From: JBCCGG01 sp039029395
GTDB lineage: Bacteria; Pseudomonadota; Alphaproteobacteria; Kiloniellales; JAKSDN01
Direction of reading: 5' to 3'
Length of the DNA: 64,000 bases
Assembly: GCA_039029395.1 (NCBI GenBank)
Contig: JBCCGG010000010.1
Span: 62,001 to 126,000, forward strand
Shown here: positions 45,860 to 53,837 of the stretch, piece after piece
Numbering within the stretch: the first letter of the stretch is position 1
Layout: each line of letters starts with the position of its first letter
Notes under the pieces: model-generated
The model's database searches: none
Seen by the model: only the letters and a program-made list of their open reading frames with translations
Told to the model about the DNA's origin: nothing
Translations under genes and position numbers: made by a program

Positions 45860-46750
45860 TTGAAGCTTGTGACCTACAACATTCAGTACTCCTGTGGGCG
45901 CGACGGGGTCTACAGCCTTGAGCGCATTGCCGAGTCGGTGCGCGGCGCGGATCTGATCGCGCTTCAGGAGGTCGAGCGTAATTGGATCCGCAGTGGAATG
46001 GCTGACCAGCCGGCCGAGCTCGGTCGGCTCTTGCCCGAGTATCACTGGATTTACGCAGCGCCCTACGATCTGGACGCCAGCGAGCGGGACTAAGACGAAC
46101 GGATCGTTCGCCGGCGGCGGCAGTTCGGCAACATGCTGCTGAGCCGCACGCCGATCCTGACCTCGCGCCATCACCTGTTGCCGAAGTACCGCACCATCCG
46201 ACACAACTCCCTTCAGCGGGGCGCCCTGGAGGGGGTGATCGAGACGCCCGCCGGATTGTTACGGGTCTATTCACTCCATTTGGCCGACCTGATCGCCGAA
46301 GAGCGCTTGGAGCAGATTGCCGCGCTATTTGCCCTCAACGAGCGGGCGGTGCGCGACGGCTGGCCTTGGAGCGGCGCCGACTCCAGGCGCTCCGAGCTTT
46401 GGCAGCAATCCGGCGCGGCGCCGGAAATGCCGGCCGAAGCTATCTTCATGGGCGATTTCAATTTAGAGCCAGGCTCTCCGGAATACGAGGCCATTGTCGG
46501 CCCAAAGCGCGCCGACATCGGACGCATTCTCGTCGGTCACAAGCTGGTCGATGCTTGGGCTGCGACCGGCCATGGGGAAGACAAGGGCGTCACCCTGTAC
46601 GCCGACCCGGCTGTCGACGCGCCGGTCTCGACCCGTCTGGACTATTGCTTTGTGACGGCCGGCCTGGCGCCGCGCCTGAAGGACTGCTGGATCGATGACG
46701 GGGCCGAGGGTTCGGACCACCAGCCGGTATGGGTCGAGATGGATCTCTAG
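45860..46750 (+). pseudogene. EEP family gene, second copy, interrupted by an in-frame TAA
   Basis: One reading frame from TTG 45860 to TAG 46750 encodes a full EEP protein: TYNIQYSCGRDG and ALQEVERNW in the first part, RRRQFGNMLLSRTPIL, GDFNLEPGSPEY and SDHQPVW in the second. A TAA at 46091-46093 breaks it at codon 78, just before DERIVRRRRQFG. The first copy has an intact codon in the matching region (GRAPDRRRQFGN). The rest shows no decay, so this is either a recent nonsense mutation or a sequencing error. If real, the downstream part could only be made from an internal start (for example ATG 46133), without the first catalytic motifs. Confidence 0.8.
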
Positions 46751-46786
46751 GTCAACGGAGAAGGTCGTGCCGCAGATCGGCGGTCC

Positions 46787-47380
46787 TTAGGCGCGGCGCA
46801 TCGATTTCATCAGCTTGCCAATCTTGCGCTTGAGCCACCAGGCAACCAGTTTTTGGCCCAGCCAGGCGATTGCCGGGCCGGCAAGAGCGCCCAAAGCAAC
46901 CGAGATCAGAGTCTGGCTTTGCAGCAGCACGATGCCGAGCGACTCTGGTTGGGCGATCAGTTTGTCCAAGTTTGGAGCTAACCCGCCGATGATGCCTCCG
47001 CCAACTCCCAAGCCGGCCAGAATCTTTAGCGGGACGTTGAATGCCTCATCCAGGGATTCAAGCCGATCGCGAACCCTTGCCAAGTGCCCCTTGATCAGCT
47101 CGGCTTCGTCGGTCTGCTGCGCCGAGGGAGCCTGCAGGTATCTCCTGTTCATCAAAGTTGCGACGTCGCCATCGGGCTGGACCACAGTCCGCAGGAAGAT
47201 CGGCTGGCCGTCCGCCTGTCCGGACGGGGTTTCGATCGTTAAGCCACCGCCGAAGAACAGTTCGAACAGTGTCTTCAGGCCGGCAAGGCGAGAGGAGACG
47301 TGCCAGTCCTCCTGTGAGAACACGCGTTGCCACAAGCGCCCCTCGGGATTGCGCAGATCAGCTTCTCGTCCCGCCAACAA
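46787..47380 (-). CDS. Membrane protein of unknown function (third gene of an unassigned cluster)
   Basis: 197 residues if it starts at TTG 47380 (with GGGAG just upstream, inside the end of the previous gene); a GTG about 20 codons later is an alternative. Two hydrophobic segments, about 117-134 (glycine-rich, LAGLGVGGGIIGGLAP) and 147-180, predict a hairpin in the membrane with a basic C-terminal tail (WWLKRKIGKLMKSMRRA). I do not recognise the family. The start overlaps the preceding gene by 23 bp, suggesting translational coupling. Confidence 0.65.
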   Translation of the reverse strand: MLAGREADLRNPEGRLWQRVFSQEDWHVSSRLAGLKTLFELFFGGGLTIETPSGQADGQPIFLRTVVQPDGDVATLMNRRYLQAPSAQQTDEAELIKGHLARVRDRLESLDEAFNVPLKILAGLGVGGGIIGGLAPNLDKLIAQPESLGIVLLQSQTLISVALGALAGPAIAWLGQKLVAWWLKRKIGKLMKSMRRA

Positions 47381-48107
47381 TCGCGCTCCCGATGGCCTTG
47401 ATGAACTCGAACACGGTTTGGATCATCGTCTGCCACATGGTGATCGAAATCTTTATGCTTTCCTGATGCAGTGACTGCAGGCGCAGATAGCTGTCCTCGG
47501 GCAGGCCCGGACGCAATCTTCCTATAACGTCGCCATCGATCTGCACCGTGCTCTGCATCGCCACGGTCTCGGTGCCGACCTCCCAGATCTTCCTGAGCAG
47601 CACGCGCTCGTCTGGGGTTAGATTCAGGCGCGGTGGGTGCTCCGCATTGATCGTGCTTCGCGTGAAATACTTGTGCTCCGAATCGGAGGAGCAATCGAAG
47701 GGCCCCTGCTCCGATTTCGAGCTCATACGCTTATCGATGCCATCCAGTAACCCGATCATCTGGTCCGAATTGCGCATGATCCGAATCAAGAGCATCAACT
47801 CTTGCTCTTGCTCATCGGTGATACCGACACTTTGCCGCTCTTGAACGAGGTCCTCCGACAGCGTCTTGGCCTGTTGGCGGATCACGTGAAACGTGGAGCT
47901 ATGGCACTCCCAATCTCTGCTGAGGAAACTTTCATCATAGACCGAGATATGGTCGGCGTAGCTTTGTGCAATGTCGATGATGGCATGCCGTGCCGTCGGC
48001 ATCTTGCGAGCGGTCATGTTCGGTTTCAAGATCGTGTTGATCTCGAGCGTGACCAAGTCTTCGGCGATATTGCCGAAGCTTTCTTTCCACAGAGATTCGT
48101 TCGTCAT
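47358..48107 (-). CDS. Protein of unknown function (second gene of an unassigned cluster)
   Basis: 249 residues, ATG 48107. Largely helical, with no signal. The last 35 residues (ESIKISITMWQTMIQTVFEF then IKAIGSAIVGG) are amphipathic to hydrophobic and may meet the membrane. Acidic and basic residues alternate in the middle (RIMRNSDQMIGLLDGIDKRM), and a Cys-Ser-Ser motif (DCSSDSEHKYF) lies near 138-148. No family recognised. GC is lower than in the flanking genes. It lies 29 bp after the first gene and overlaps the third. Confidence 0.7.
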   Translation of the reverse strand: MTNESLWKESFGNIAEDLVTLEINTILKPNMTARKMPTARHAIIDIAQSYADHISVYDESFLSRDWECHSSTFHVIRQQAKTLSEDLVQERQSVGITDEQEQELMLLIRIMRNSDQMIGLLDGIDKRMSSKSEQGPFDCSSDSEHKYFTRSTINAEHPPRLNLTPDERVLLRKIWEVGTETVAMQSTVQIDGDVIGRLRPGLPEDSYLRLQSLHQESIKISITMWQTMIQTVFEFIKAIGSAIVGGTRS

Positions 48108-48136
48108 GGCATCACCGCGCCATCAGGGGCGCCGGT

Positions 48137-48562
48137 TTAGCGCAAATACTGTTTGGCCAGGCTGAGCAGCTCCTTGAGCGCCTTGATGTTGCGCTCGATA
48201 ATCGCGCTACCTTCCTCCACCCGCTTCTCGTGAAACTCGCGAATCTTTGGAAGTTCGCCCTCCGGGATGAAACGCTCGTCGATGAAGGACGTGATATCGC
48301 CGAGCACAATGTTGATCCGCGAAGACAGCAGCTTTGCGTTTTCGACCTCCTTGATCCCCATGCTTTCAAGAATCGACGGGTCGGGTTCGGCGACCTTGCC
48401 GACGACGGTCTTCACATCCAGATGAGTCAGATTGTCGATGGCCTCTTGGATCGCCGCTTTCAGTTCCTCAAAGGTGTCCTTGCTCTGCGCGTCTTGGCCT
48501 TTCTGGGGCGGGTCACCTGCGACTGCTTTAGGGCCTGTAGGGTTGCCGGTCGCGCCTGCCAT
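48137..48562 (-). CDS. Small helical protein of unknown function (first gene of an unassigned cluster)
   Basis: 141 residues from ATG 48562 with AAGGGAAGGA seven bases upstream. A Pro/Gly-rich, disordered-looking N-terminus (about 1-30) precedes helices (TFEELKAAIQEAIDNLTHLD, and EFHEKRVEEGSAIIERNIKA near the end). No membrane segment or signal. No family recognised. It is the first gene of a leftward three-gene unit, after a 265-bp gap from the deoR-type gene. Confidence 0.7.
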   Translation of the reverse strand: MAGATGNPTGPKAVAGDPPQKGQDAQSKDTFEELKAAIQEAIDNLTHLDVKTVVGKVAEPDPSILESMGIKEVENAKLLSSRINIVLGDITSFIDERFIPEGELPKIREFHEKRVEEGSAIIERNIKALKELLSLAKQYLR

Positions 48563-48827
48563 AGCTTGGTCCTTCCCTTAAAAACAACAATGATCGCAAG
48601 AATTTGGCGGCCTCGCGAGGGCCGGGAGCCGCCTCGGCCGCGGTCACTAATGCGCCGCAAACGACCGGCGAAACTGTAGCATGGTGCGTGTTGATGTGTG
48701 AACCGAAATAGAGCGCGGCGCCTATCCTTGCGCGCTTAAGTGACGACGCCTTGGCGCTGGCGAGCCTTCGCAATCACCGTTGTTTATTGACACTAAGGCA
48801 AGATGAAGCGAGAGCGCCGGTCGGTAC

Positions 48828-49580
48828 CTACGCGACCTTCACCGCTGTCTTCGCCGCTTTCAAACGGCGGGCGATTGCCGCCTCGGGCGCCTGATCTGTG
48901 ACGATCACGTCGACTGCCGCAAAATCGCAGACCTGGACCGGGGCCTGGTTGCCGAACTTGGTGTGGTCGGCGACCACCATGACGCGCTCCGCCCGACCGA
49001 TCGCCGCTTGGGAAAACTCGGCTTCCTCCAGATAATAGTCCATCAGGCCGTGGCAGCCGTCGATTGCGCCGATCGAGAGGATCGCGAGCGAGACCCGGAA
49101 CTGCTCCAGAAAGCGCGTCGCCGAGGGCCCGAAGACCGCGCCGTCGTCCGCGCGCAGCTCGCCGCCCGCCAGATAGACCCGGTTGCGTGCCGCCAGGCGG
49201 GTCGCGATTTCGGTGCAGTTGGTCACCACCAGAAGGTCTCGGTGGTCGCTGAGGGCTTGGGCCACATAGGCAGTGGTCGAGCCGGTGTCCATAACGATCG
49301 ATTCACCATTGCGGATCTCGTCCGCGGCGGCCGCGGCGATCACTCGCTTGGCGGCCGCGTTCTGGGCCATGCGCTTGCGGAATGCCGGCTCGCGCAGCAA
49401 TTGGGGTAGGGTGATGCCGCCGTGCACCCGCTCGACTAGGCCTTTGTCGGCCATGGCGATGACGTCGCGTCGAATCGTCTCGTCTGAGACTGCGAGCTCG
49501 CGCGCCAGGTCGCTGACGCTGCAGGCACCGCGCATGCCCAGCGCCTTCATGATCGTCGCTTGTCGCGCGGTGCGCAGCAT
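48828..49580 (-). CDS. DeoR/GlpR-family transcriptional regulator
   Basis: 250 residues: an N-terminal winged helix (RQATIMKALGMRGACSVSDL, then LAVSDETIRRDVIAM, the classic DeoR recognition helix) and a C-terminal DeoRC sensor domain (NGESIVMDTGSTTAYVAQAL, LVVTNCTEIATRL, VADHTKFG). DeoR sensors usually bind phosphorylated sugars or related phosphates. It is divergent from the binding-protein operon starting at 49863, which includes a kinase, so that operon is its probable target. Confidence 0.92.
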   Translation of the reverse strand: MLRTARQATIMKALGMRGACSVSDLARELAVSDETIRRDVIAMADKGLVERVHGGITLPQLLREPAFRKRMAQNAAAKRVIAAAAADEIRNGESIVMDTGSTTAYVAQALSDHRDLLVVTNCTEIATRLAARNRVYLAGGELRADDGAVFGPSATRFLEQFRVSLAILSIGAIDGCHGLMDYYLEEAEFSQAAIGRAERVMVVADHTKFGNQAPVQVCDFAAVDVIVTDQAPEAAIARRLKAAKTAVKVA

Positions 49581-49681
49581 CGGTGTTTCTCAAGTGGGCT
49601 CAATTCAGAGGAGATGCCATGTTAGGGCAAGGGCGTGGCGTGGCGCAATGTGGAATTTATTGGGAATTTGTGGGTTTGTAC

Positions 49682-49687
49682 TTGACA
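49682..49687 (+). promoter_or_regulatory. Candidate -35 element upstream of the ABC operon
   Basis: A perfect TTGACA lies 175 bases before the first ATG of the operon in the divergent region. The expected -10 position (about 49705-49711, CCAGTCT) is a poor match, so only the -35 is convincing. DeoR binding in this region is likely but no clear operator repeat was found. Confidence 0.3.
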
Positions 49688-49862
49688 GGCCAAGCCCACA
49701 TTCGCCAGTCTTTGGGTGAGGTTACTGGAACGGTGCTGGCGGTGTCTTCGAGGGGCCGGCGGCATCCTAGGCGAGGGGCCTGCTTGAAGATCCGGCAGGC
49801 AGTCGGGAAGCAGGTCCCTTAGTCTCTTAAATCAACAAGGACTATGGGAGGAGGCACGTCAT

Positions 49863-50819
49863 ATGAGGCAGCGAAATCTAGTGTCGGCGCTTGCGAGCGG
49901 CCTGATGGCAACGAGCTTGCTGGTGGCCGGCCAGGCCCTGGCTGTGGAGTCCAAGGACCCGATCAAGCTGACCCTGCACGACTGGACCGGACAGTACATC
50001 ACCACGAACATCATGGCCGAGGTGCTCAAGCAGGCCGGCTACAACGTGGAGCTGGTCCAGGCCGACTACATCGCTCAGTTCGCGGGGCTCGAGTCCGGCG
50101 ACCTGCACGTGGCCATGGAGATGTGGGAGACCACCGGCAAGGACGCCATGGAGGCTTCGCTGGCGACCGGCAAGACGGTCGATCTGGGCGAGACCGGCAT
50201 GGATGCCATCGAGGAGTGGTGGTACCCGATTTACATGAAGGAGAAGTGCCCGGGCCTGCCCGATTGGAAGGCGCTTAACGATTGCGCCGAGGCCTTCTCG
50301 ACGCCCGAGACCGCGCCGAGCGGCCGCTATCTTGGCGGACCGGTGACCTGGGGCGGCTACGACGACGAGCGCGCCGAAGCGCTGGAGCTGGATTACGAGG
50401 TGGTGCATGCCGGGACCGATGCGGCGCTCTTCGCCGAGCTGGAGTCGGCCTATCAGCGCAAGGCACCGATCCTGCTGTGGGTCTATGCGCCGCATTGGGC
50501 GCCGATCAAGTTCGAGGGCGAATGGGTTGAGTTTCCGCGCTACACCGACGAATGCTACAACGACCCGAGCTGGGGCGTGAACCCCGATATGGCCCATGAT
50601 TGCGGCAAGCCGCGCGGCTGGATCAAGGCCGTCGGCTGGGCCGAGGGCGAGAAGAAGTGGCCGGGCGCCTATCAGGCGGTGCGCAACTTCCAGATCGACA
50701 ACGCGACCATGGGCAACCTGATCGCCGAGGTCGACCTAGAGGGCAAGTCGGTCGACGACGTGGTCGCCCAGTGGATGAAGGACAACGAGTCCACCTGGAA
50801 AGGCTGGATCGGCCAGTAA
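49863..50819 (+). CDS. ABC transporter substrate-binding protein, glycine betaine/choline type (ProX/OpuAC)
   Basis: 318 residues with a signal peptide (ALASGLMATSLLVAGQALA). The OpuAC domain shows LTLHDWTGQYITTNIMAEVL, then VAMEMWETTGKDAM, EEWWYPIYMKEKCPG and YAPHWAPIKFEGEWVEFP. Tryptophans and tyrosines of this kind form the aromatic box that holds a quaternary ammonium group. A Cys pair is present (C in EKCPG and LNDCAEAF). It is the first gene of the uptake operon, followed by a perfect hairpin before the permease. Confidence 0.9.
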   Translation: MRQRNLVSALASGLMATSLLVAGQALAVESKDPIKLTLHDWTGQYITTNIMAEVLKQAGYNVELVQADYIAQFAGLESGDLHVAMEMWETTGKDAMEASLATGKTVDLGETGMDAIEEWWYPIYMKEKCPGLPDWKALNDCAEAFSTPETAPSGRYLGGPVTWGGYDDERAEALELDYEVVHAGTDAALFAELESAYQRKAPILLWVYAPHWAPIKFEGEWVEFPRYTDECYNDPSWGVNPDMAHDCGKPRGWIKAVGWAEGEKKWPGAYQAVRNFQIDNATMGNLIAEVDLEGKSVDDVVAQWMKDNESTWKGWIGQ

Positions 50820-50831
50820 GGACTATGACCC

Positions 50832-50863
50832 GGCGCCCCCTCTCCGGCGGGAGAGGGGGCGCC
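50832..50863 (+). terminator. Perfect hairpin between the binding-protein and permease genes
   Basis: GGCGCCCCCTCTCC (50832-50845) and GGAGAGGGGGCGCC (50850-50863) form a 14-bp stem with loop GGCG, followed by GCCTTTAAG. The weak T-run suggests partial termination or protection of the upstream mRNA, giving more binding protein than permease. Confidence 0.75.
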
Positions 50864-50904
50864 GCCTTTAAGCCATTCTCTCTTGCTCCTAGAGGGCGCG
50901 CCGG

Positions 50905-52929
50905 ATGAACGAGGTGGTCCTGGAAAGCCGGGTCGCGGCGCACGGTCTGCTCGACCGCCTGCTCAGGCCCTGGTCGTTGATCTGGCTTTCCGTGCTCGGC
51001 GCGACGCTGGTCTTCGCTTATACCGGAAGGGATCTCGCGCCCTGGGCCTTCAAGTACCCGCGCGCCTGGCAGCTTACCCTCAAGAAAGACATCGGCGACT
51101 TCATGAAGTGGCTTGTGAACGACGCCACTTTTGGTCTCTTCACCTTTAAGGAGCTGACCCGCTCGATCGCCTGGGTGCTGGAATGGCCGCTCAACTTGGC
51201 CTCCAGCCTGCTCTCGACCGGCTTTCTGGAGGGCCAGGGTTCGGACGCGGTTCAGGTCACGCCGCCTTTGAGCTGGCTTGCCGTGATCTTCGTGCTGGTC
51301 GCCATGGCCCGCTATGCCAAGGACTGGCGCCTGGCCGCCCTGGTCGGCGGCTGCTTCCTCTATCTCGCCATGTTCGGCCAGTGGGCCAGCGCCATGGTGA
51401 CCCTTTCCTCGATCGTCATCGCGGTGCCGATTGGGGCCGCCGGCGGGCTCTTGATCGGCATTGCCGGCTATCGCTCGCCGTGGGTCGAACGGGTCATCAA
51501 GCCGGTTCTCGACCTCATGCAGACCGTGCCGATCTTCGCCTATCTGGTGCCGATCCTGTTCCTCTTCGGGTTCGGTCCGGTCGCCGCCATGATCGCGACC
51601 ATCATCTACGCCATGCCGCCCATGGTGCGGGTCACCATGCTCGCCCTGCGCGCGGTGCCGAGCGAGATCGAGGAGTTCGGCCGCATGGCCGGCTGCACCG
51701 GCCGGCAAATGCTGTGGCGTGTGCTAGTGCCCTCGGCCATGCCGAGCCTCATGGTCGGCGTCAACCAGGTCATCATGCTGTCCCTTAATATGGTGATTAT
51801 CGCGTCCATGATCGGCGCCGGCGGGCTCGGCTTCGAGGTGCTCTCCTCCCTCCGCCGGCTCAACATTGGCCAGGGCGTCGAGGCCGGCATCGCGATCGTC
51901 GTCCTGGCGATCGCTCTCGACCGCCTGAGCCAAGCCTATGCTCACCGAGAGCTGCCGCCCTATGTGGAGACCGACCGGCGGCCTTGGGTCCAGCGTCATC
52001 CCTATACGGTGCTGTCGCTCGCCTTCATCCTGGTCAGCGGTCTAATCGGCCTGGTCCTGCCGGCGGTACAGAGCTACCCGGAAGCCCTGCAGATCACCAC
52101 CGGGCCCTACTGGGGCCAGCTCGTCGAGTACATCAACGTCAACTTTTTCGACCAGCTGGAAGCAATCAAGACCTTCCTGCTGCTCAACGTAATGGTCCCG
52201 GTCAAGCGCTTCCTGCTGATGCTGCCTTGGGTCGGCGTGGCGGCGTTGCTCGGGCTGGCCGGTTGGCAGCTGGGCGGCTGGCGCTTGGCGCTGCTGGTCG
52301 TTCTGCTGTGCGTCTTCATCGTGGTCAACGGGCTCTGGGCCAAGGCAATGGTGACGGTCTACCTGGTCGGCATCTCGGTTGTCATCGCCTCGTTGATCGG
52401 TATGCCGATCGGAATCTGGGCGGCCGAGAACGAGCGGGTCGGCCGGGTTGTCCAGGTCATAATCGACACCCTGCAAACCTTGCCTTCCTTCGTCTATTTG
52501 ATTCCGGTTGTCATGCTGTTTCGGGTCGGCGACTTCTCGGCCATGATCGCGGTTGTCGCCTATGCCCTGGCGCCGGCGATCCGCTACACCGCCCACGGCA
52601 TTCGCCAGCTCAACCCTCAGCTTTTGGAGGCCGGGGTCAGCGCGGGCTGCACGCGCTGGCAGCTGCTGTGGAAGATCAAGCTGCCGCTGGCCTTGCCGGA
52701 GATCATGCTCGGCGTGAATCAGACCATCATGCTGGCGATTTCCATGCTGGTGATCACCGCCCTGGTCGGCACCCGGGATCTGGGCCAAGAGGTCTACATA
52801 GCGCTCACCAAGGCGGATACCGGGCGTGGCGTGGTGGCGGGCCTCTGCGTTGCCTTTATCGCGATCATTGCCGACCGCCTGATCGCCGCTTGGGCCGAGC
52901 GGCGCAAGCGCGAGCTCGGCATGGAGTGA
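50905..52929 (+). CDS. ABC transporter permease, two ProW-type domains fused in one chain
   Basis: 674 residues with two BPD_transp_1 domains. The first (about 130-345) has the EAA-type loop EIEEFGRMAGCTGRQMLWRV, the second (about 420-665) LLEAGVSAGCTRWQLLWKI. Each has about six membrane helices, so one chain makes the whole membrane channel. Betaine/choline permeases are usually single domain. ATG 50905. The next gene starts 11 bp after its stop. No ATPase gene (ProV) is present in this operon or anywhere in the window. Confidence 0.9.
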   Translation: MNEVVLESRVAAHGLLDRLLRPWSLIWLSVLGATLVFAYTGRDLAPWAFKYPRAWQLTLKKDIGDFMKWLVNDATFGLFTFKELTRSIAWVLEWPLNLASSLLSTGFLEGQGSDAVQVTPPLSWLAVIFVLVAMARYAKDWRLAALVGGCFLYLAMFGQWASAMVTLSSIVIAVPIGAAGGLLIGIAGYRSPWVERVIKPVLDLMQTVPIFAYLVPILFLFGFGPVAAMIATIIYAMPPMVRVTMLALRAVPSEIEEFGRMAGCTGRQMLWRVLVPSAMPSLMVGVNQVIMLSLNMVIIASMIGAGGLGFEVLSSLRRLNIGQGVEAGIAIVVLAIALDRLSQAYAHRELPPYVETDRRPWVQRHPYTVLSLAFILVSGLIGLVLPAVQSYPEALQITTGPYWGQLVEYINVNFFDQLEAIKTFLLLNVMVPVKRFLLMLPWVGVAALLGLAGWQLGGWRLALLVVLLCVFIVVNGLWAKAMVTVYLVGISVVIASLIGMPIGIWAAENERVGRVVQVIIDTLQTLPSFVYLIPVVMLFRVGDFSAMIAVVAYALAPAIRYTAHGIRQLNPQLLEAGVSAGCTRWQLLWKIKLPLALPEIMLGVNQTIMLAISMLVITALVGTRDLGQEVYIALTKADTGRGVVAGLCVAFIAIIADRLIAAWAERRKRELGME

Positions 52930-52940
52930 AAGGAAGTTTG

Positions 52941-53828
52941 ATGGATCAAGAGACTCCCGCCCTGATGCGTGCCCGGAGCCTGGCCTGCTGGTCCGGCGCG
53001 GTCGAGCCCGAACCCCTGAGCGGCGGCATCACGAACTTGAACTTCGTGGTGCGCGACGGCGGCACGCCCTTTTTCGTGCGCGTGGGCGACGATATCCCGA
53101 TCCACGGCATCTTGCGCTCCAACGAGCTGGCCGCGGCCAAAGCGGCCGCCGCCGCCGGGGTCTCGCCCGCAGTGATTCACGCCGAGCCTGGCGCGATCGT
53201 GACCGATTTCATCGAGGGCCGCACCTTTGGCCCCGAGGACGTGCGCGACCCGGCCCACCAAGCGGCGATCGTCGAGTTGATCCGAATGGTGCACAAGGAG
53301 ATGCCCAAGCACTTGCAAGGGCCGATCTTGATTTTCTGGGCCTTTCATGTGGTGCGCAGCTACGCGGTCACCTTGCGGGAAGGGGAGAGCCGCTCGCTCA
53401 TGCGCCTCCCCGAGCTGCTGGCGATCGCCGAAGATCTGGAACAGGCGGTCGGCCCGATCGATGTGGTCTTCGGCCACAACGATCTCCTGGCCGCCAACTT
53501 TCTGGATGACGGCAAGCGCCTTTGGCTGGTCGACTGGGACTATGCCGGCTTCAACTCGCCACTGTTCGATTTGGCCAACGTGGCCTCCAACAACGAGTTC
53601 TCGGACGACCAGATCGACGCGCTTTTGGAGCGCTACTTCGGTCAGGCGCCGGACCGGGCGCTAAAGCGGCGCTTTGCCGCCATGGCCTGCGCTTCCCTGC
53701 TGCGCGAGACCATGTGGTCGATGGTCTCGGAGATCCATTCGACGCTCGACTTCGACTATGTCGCCTACACCGAGGAGAACCTGGCGCGCTTCGAGCGAAC
53801 CTATCAAGACTTCAAAGAGGGAGCCTGA
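52941..53828 (+). CDS. Choline/ethanolamine kinase-like phosphotransferase (APH family)
   Basis: 295 residues from ATG 52941 with AAAGGAAG upstream. The protein-kinase-like fold shows a glycine loop (LSGGITNLNFVVRDGG), the Brenner motif H179-N-D-LLAANF, and the metal aspartate in LVDWDYAGFNSPLFDLAN. This matches bacterial choline/ethanolamine kinases (LicA-like) and aminoglycoside phosphotransferases. Between a betaine-type transporter and a dimethylglycine dehydrogenase-like gene, an amino alcohol is the probable substrate. The product could be the signal for the DeoR regulator. Its real frame begins well inside a longer shadow frame. Confidence 0.88.
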   Translation: MDQETPALMRARSLACWSGAVEPEPLSGGITNLNFVVRDGGTPFFVRVGDDIPIHGILRSNELAAAKAAAAAGVSPAVIHAEPGAIVTDFIEGRTFGPEDVRDPAHQAAIVELIRMVHKEMPKHLQGPILIFWAFHVVRSYAVTLREGESRSLMRLPELLAIAEDLEQAVGPIDVVFGHNDLLAANFLDDGKRLWLVDWDYAGFNSPLFDLANVASNNEFSDDQIDALLERYFGQAPDRALKRRFAAMACASLLRETMWSMVSEIHSTLDFDYVAYTEENLARFERTYQDFKEGA

Positions 53829-53837
53829 GGTCCCGCC

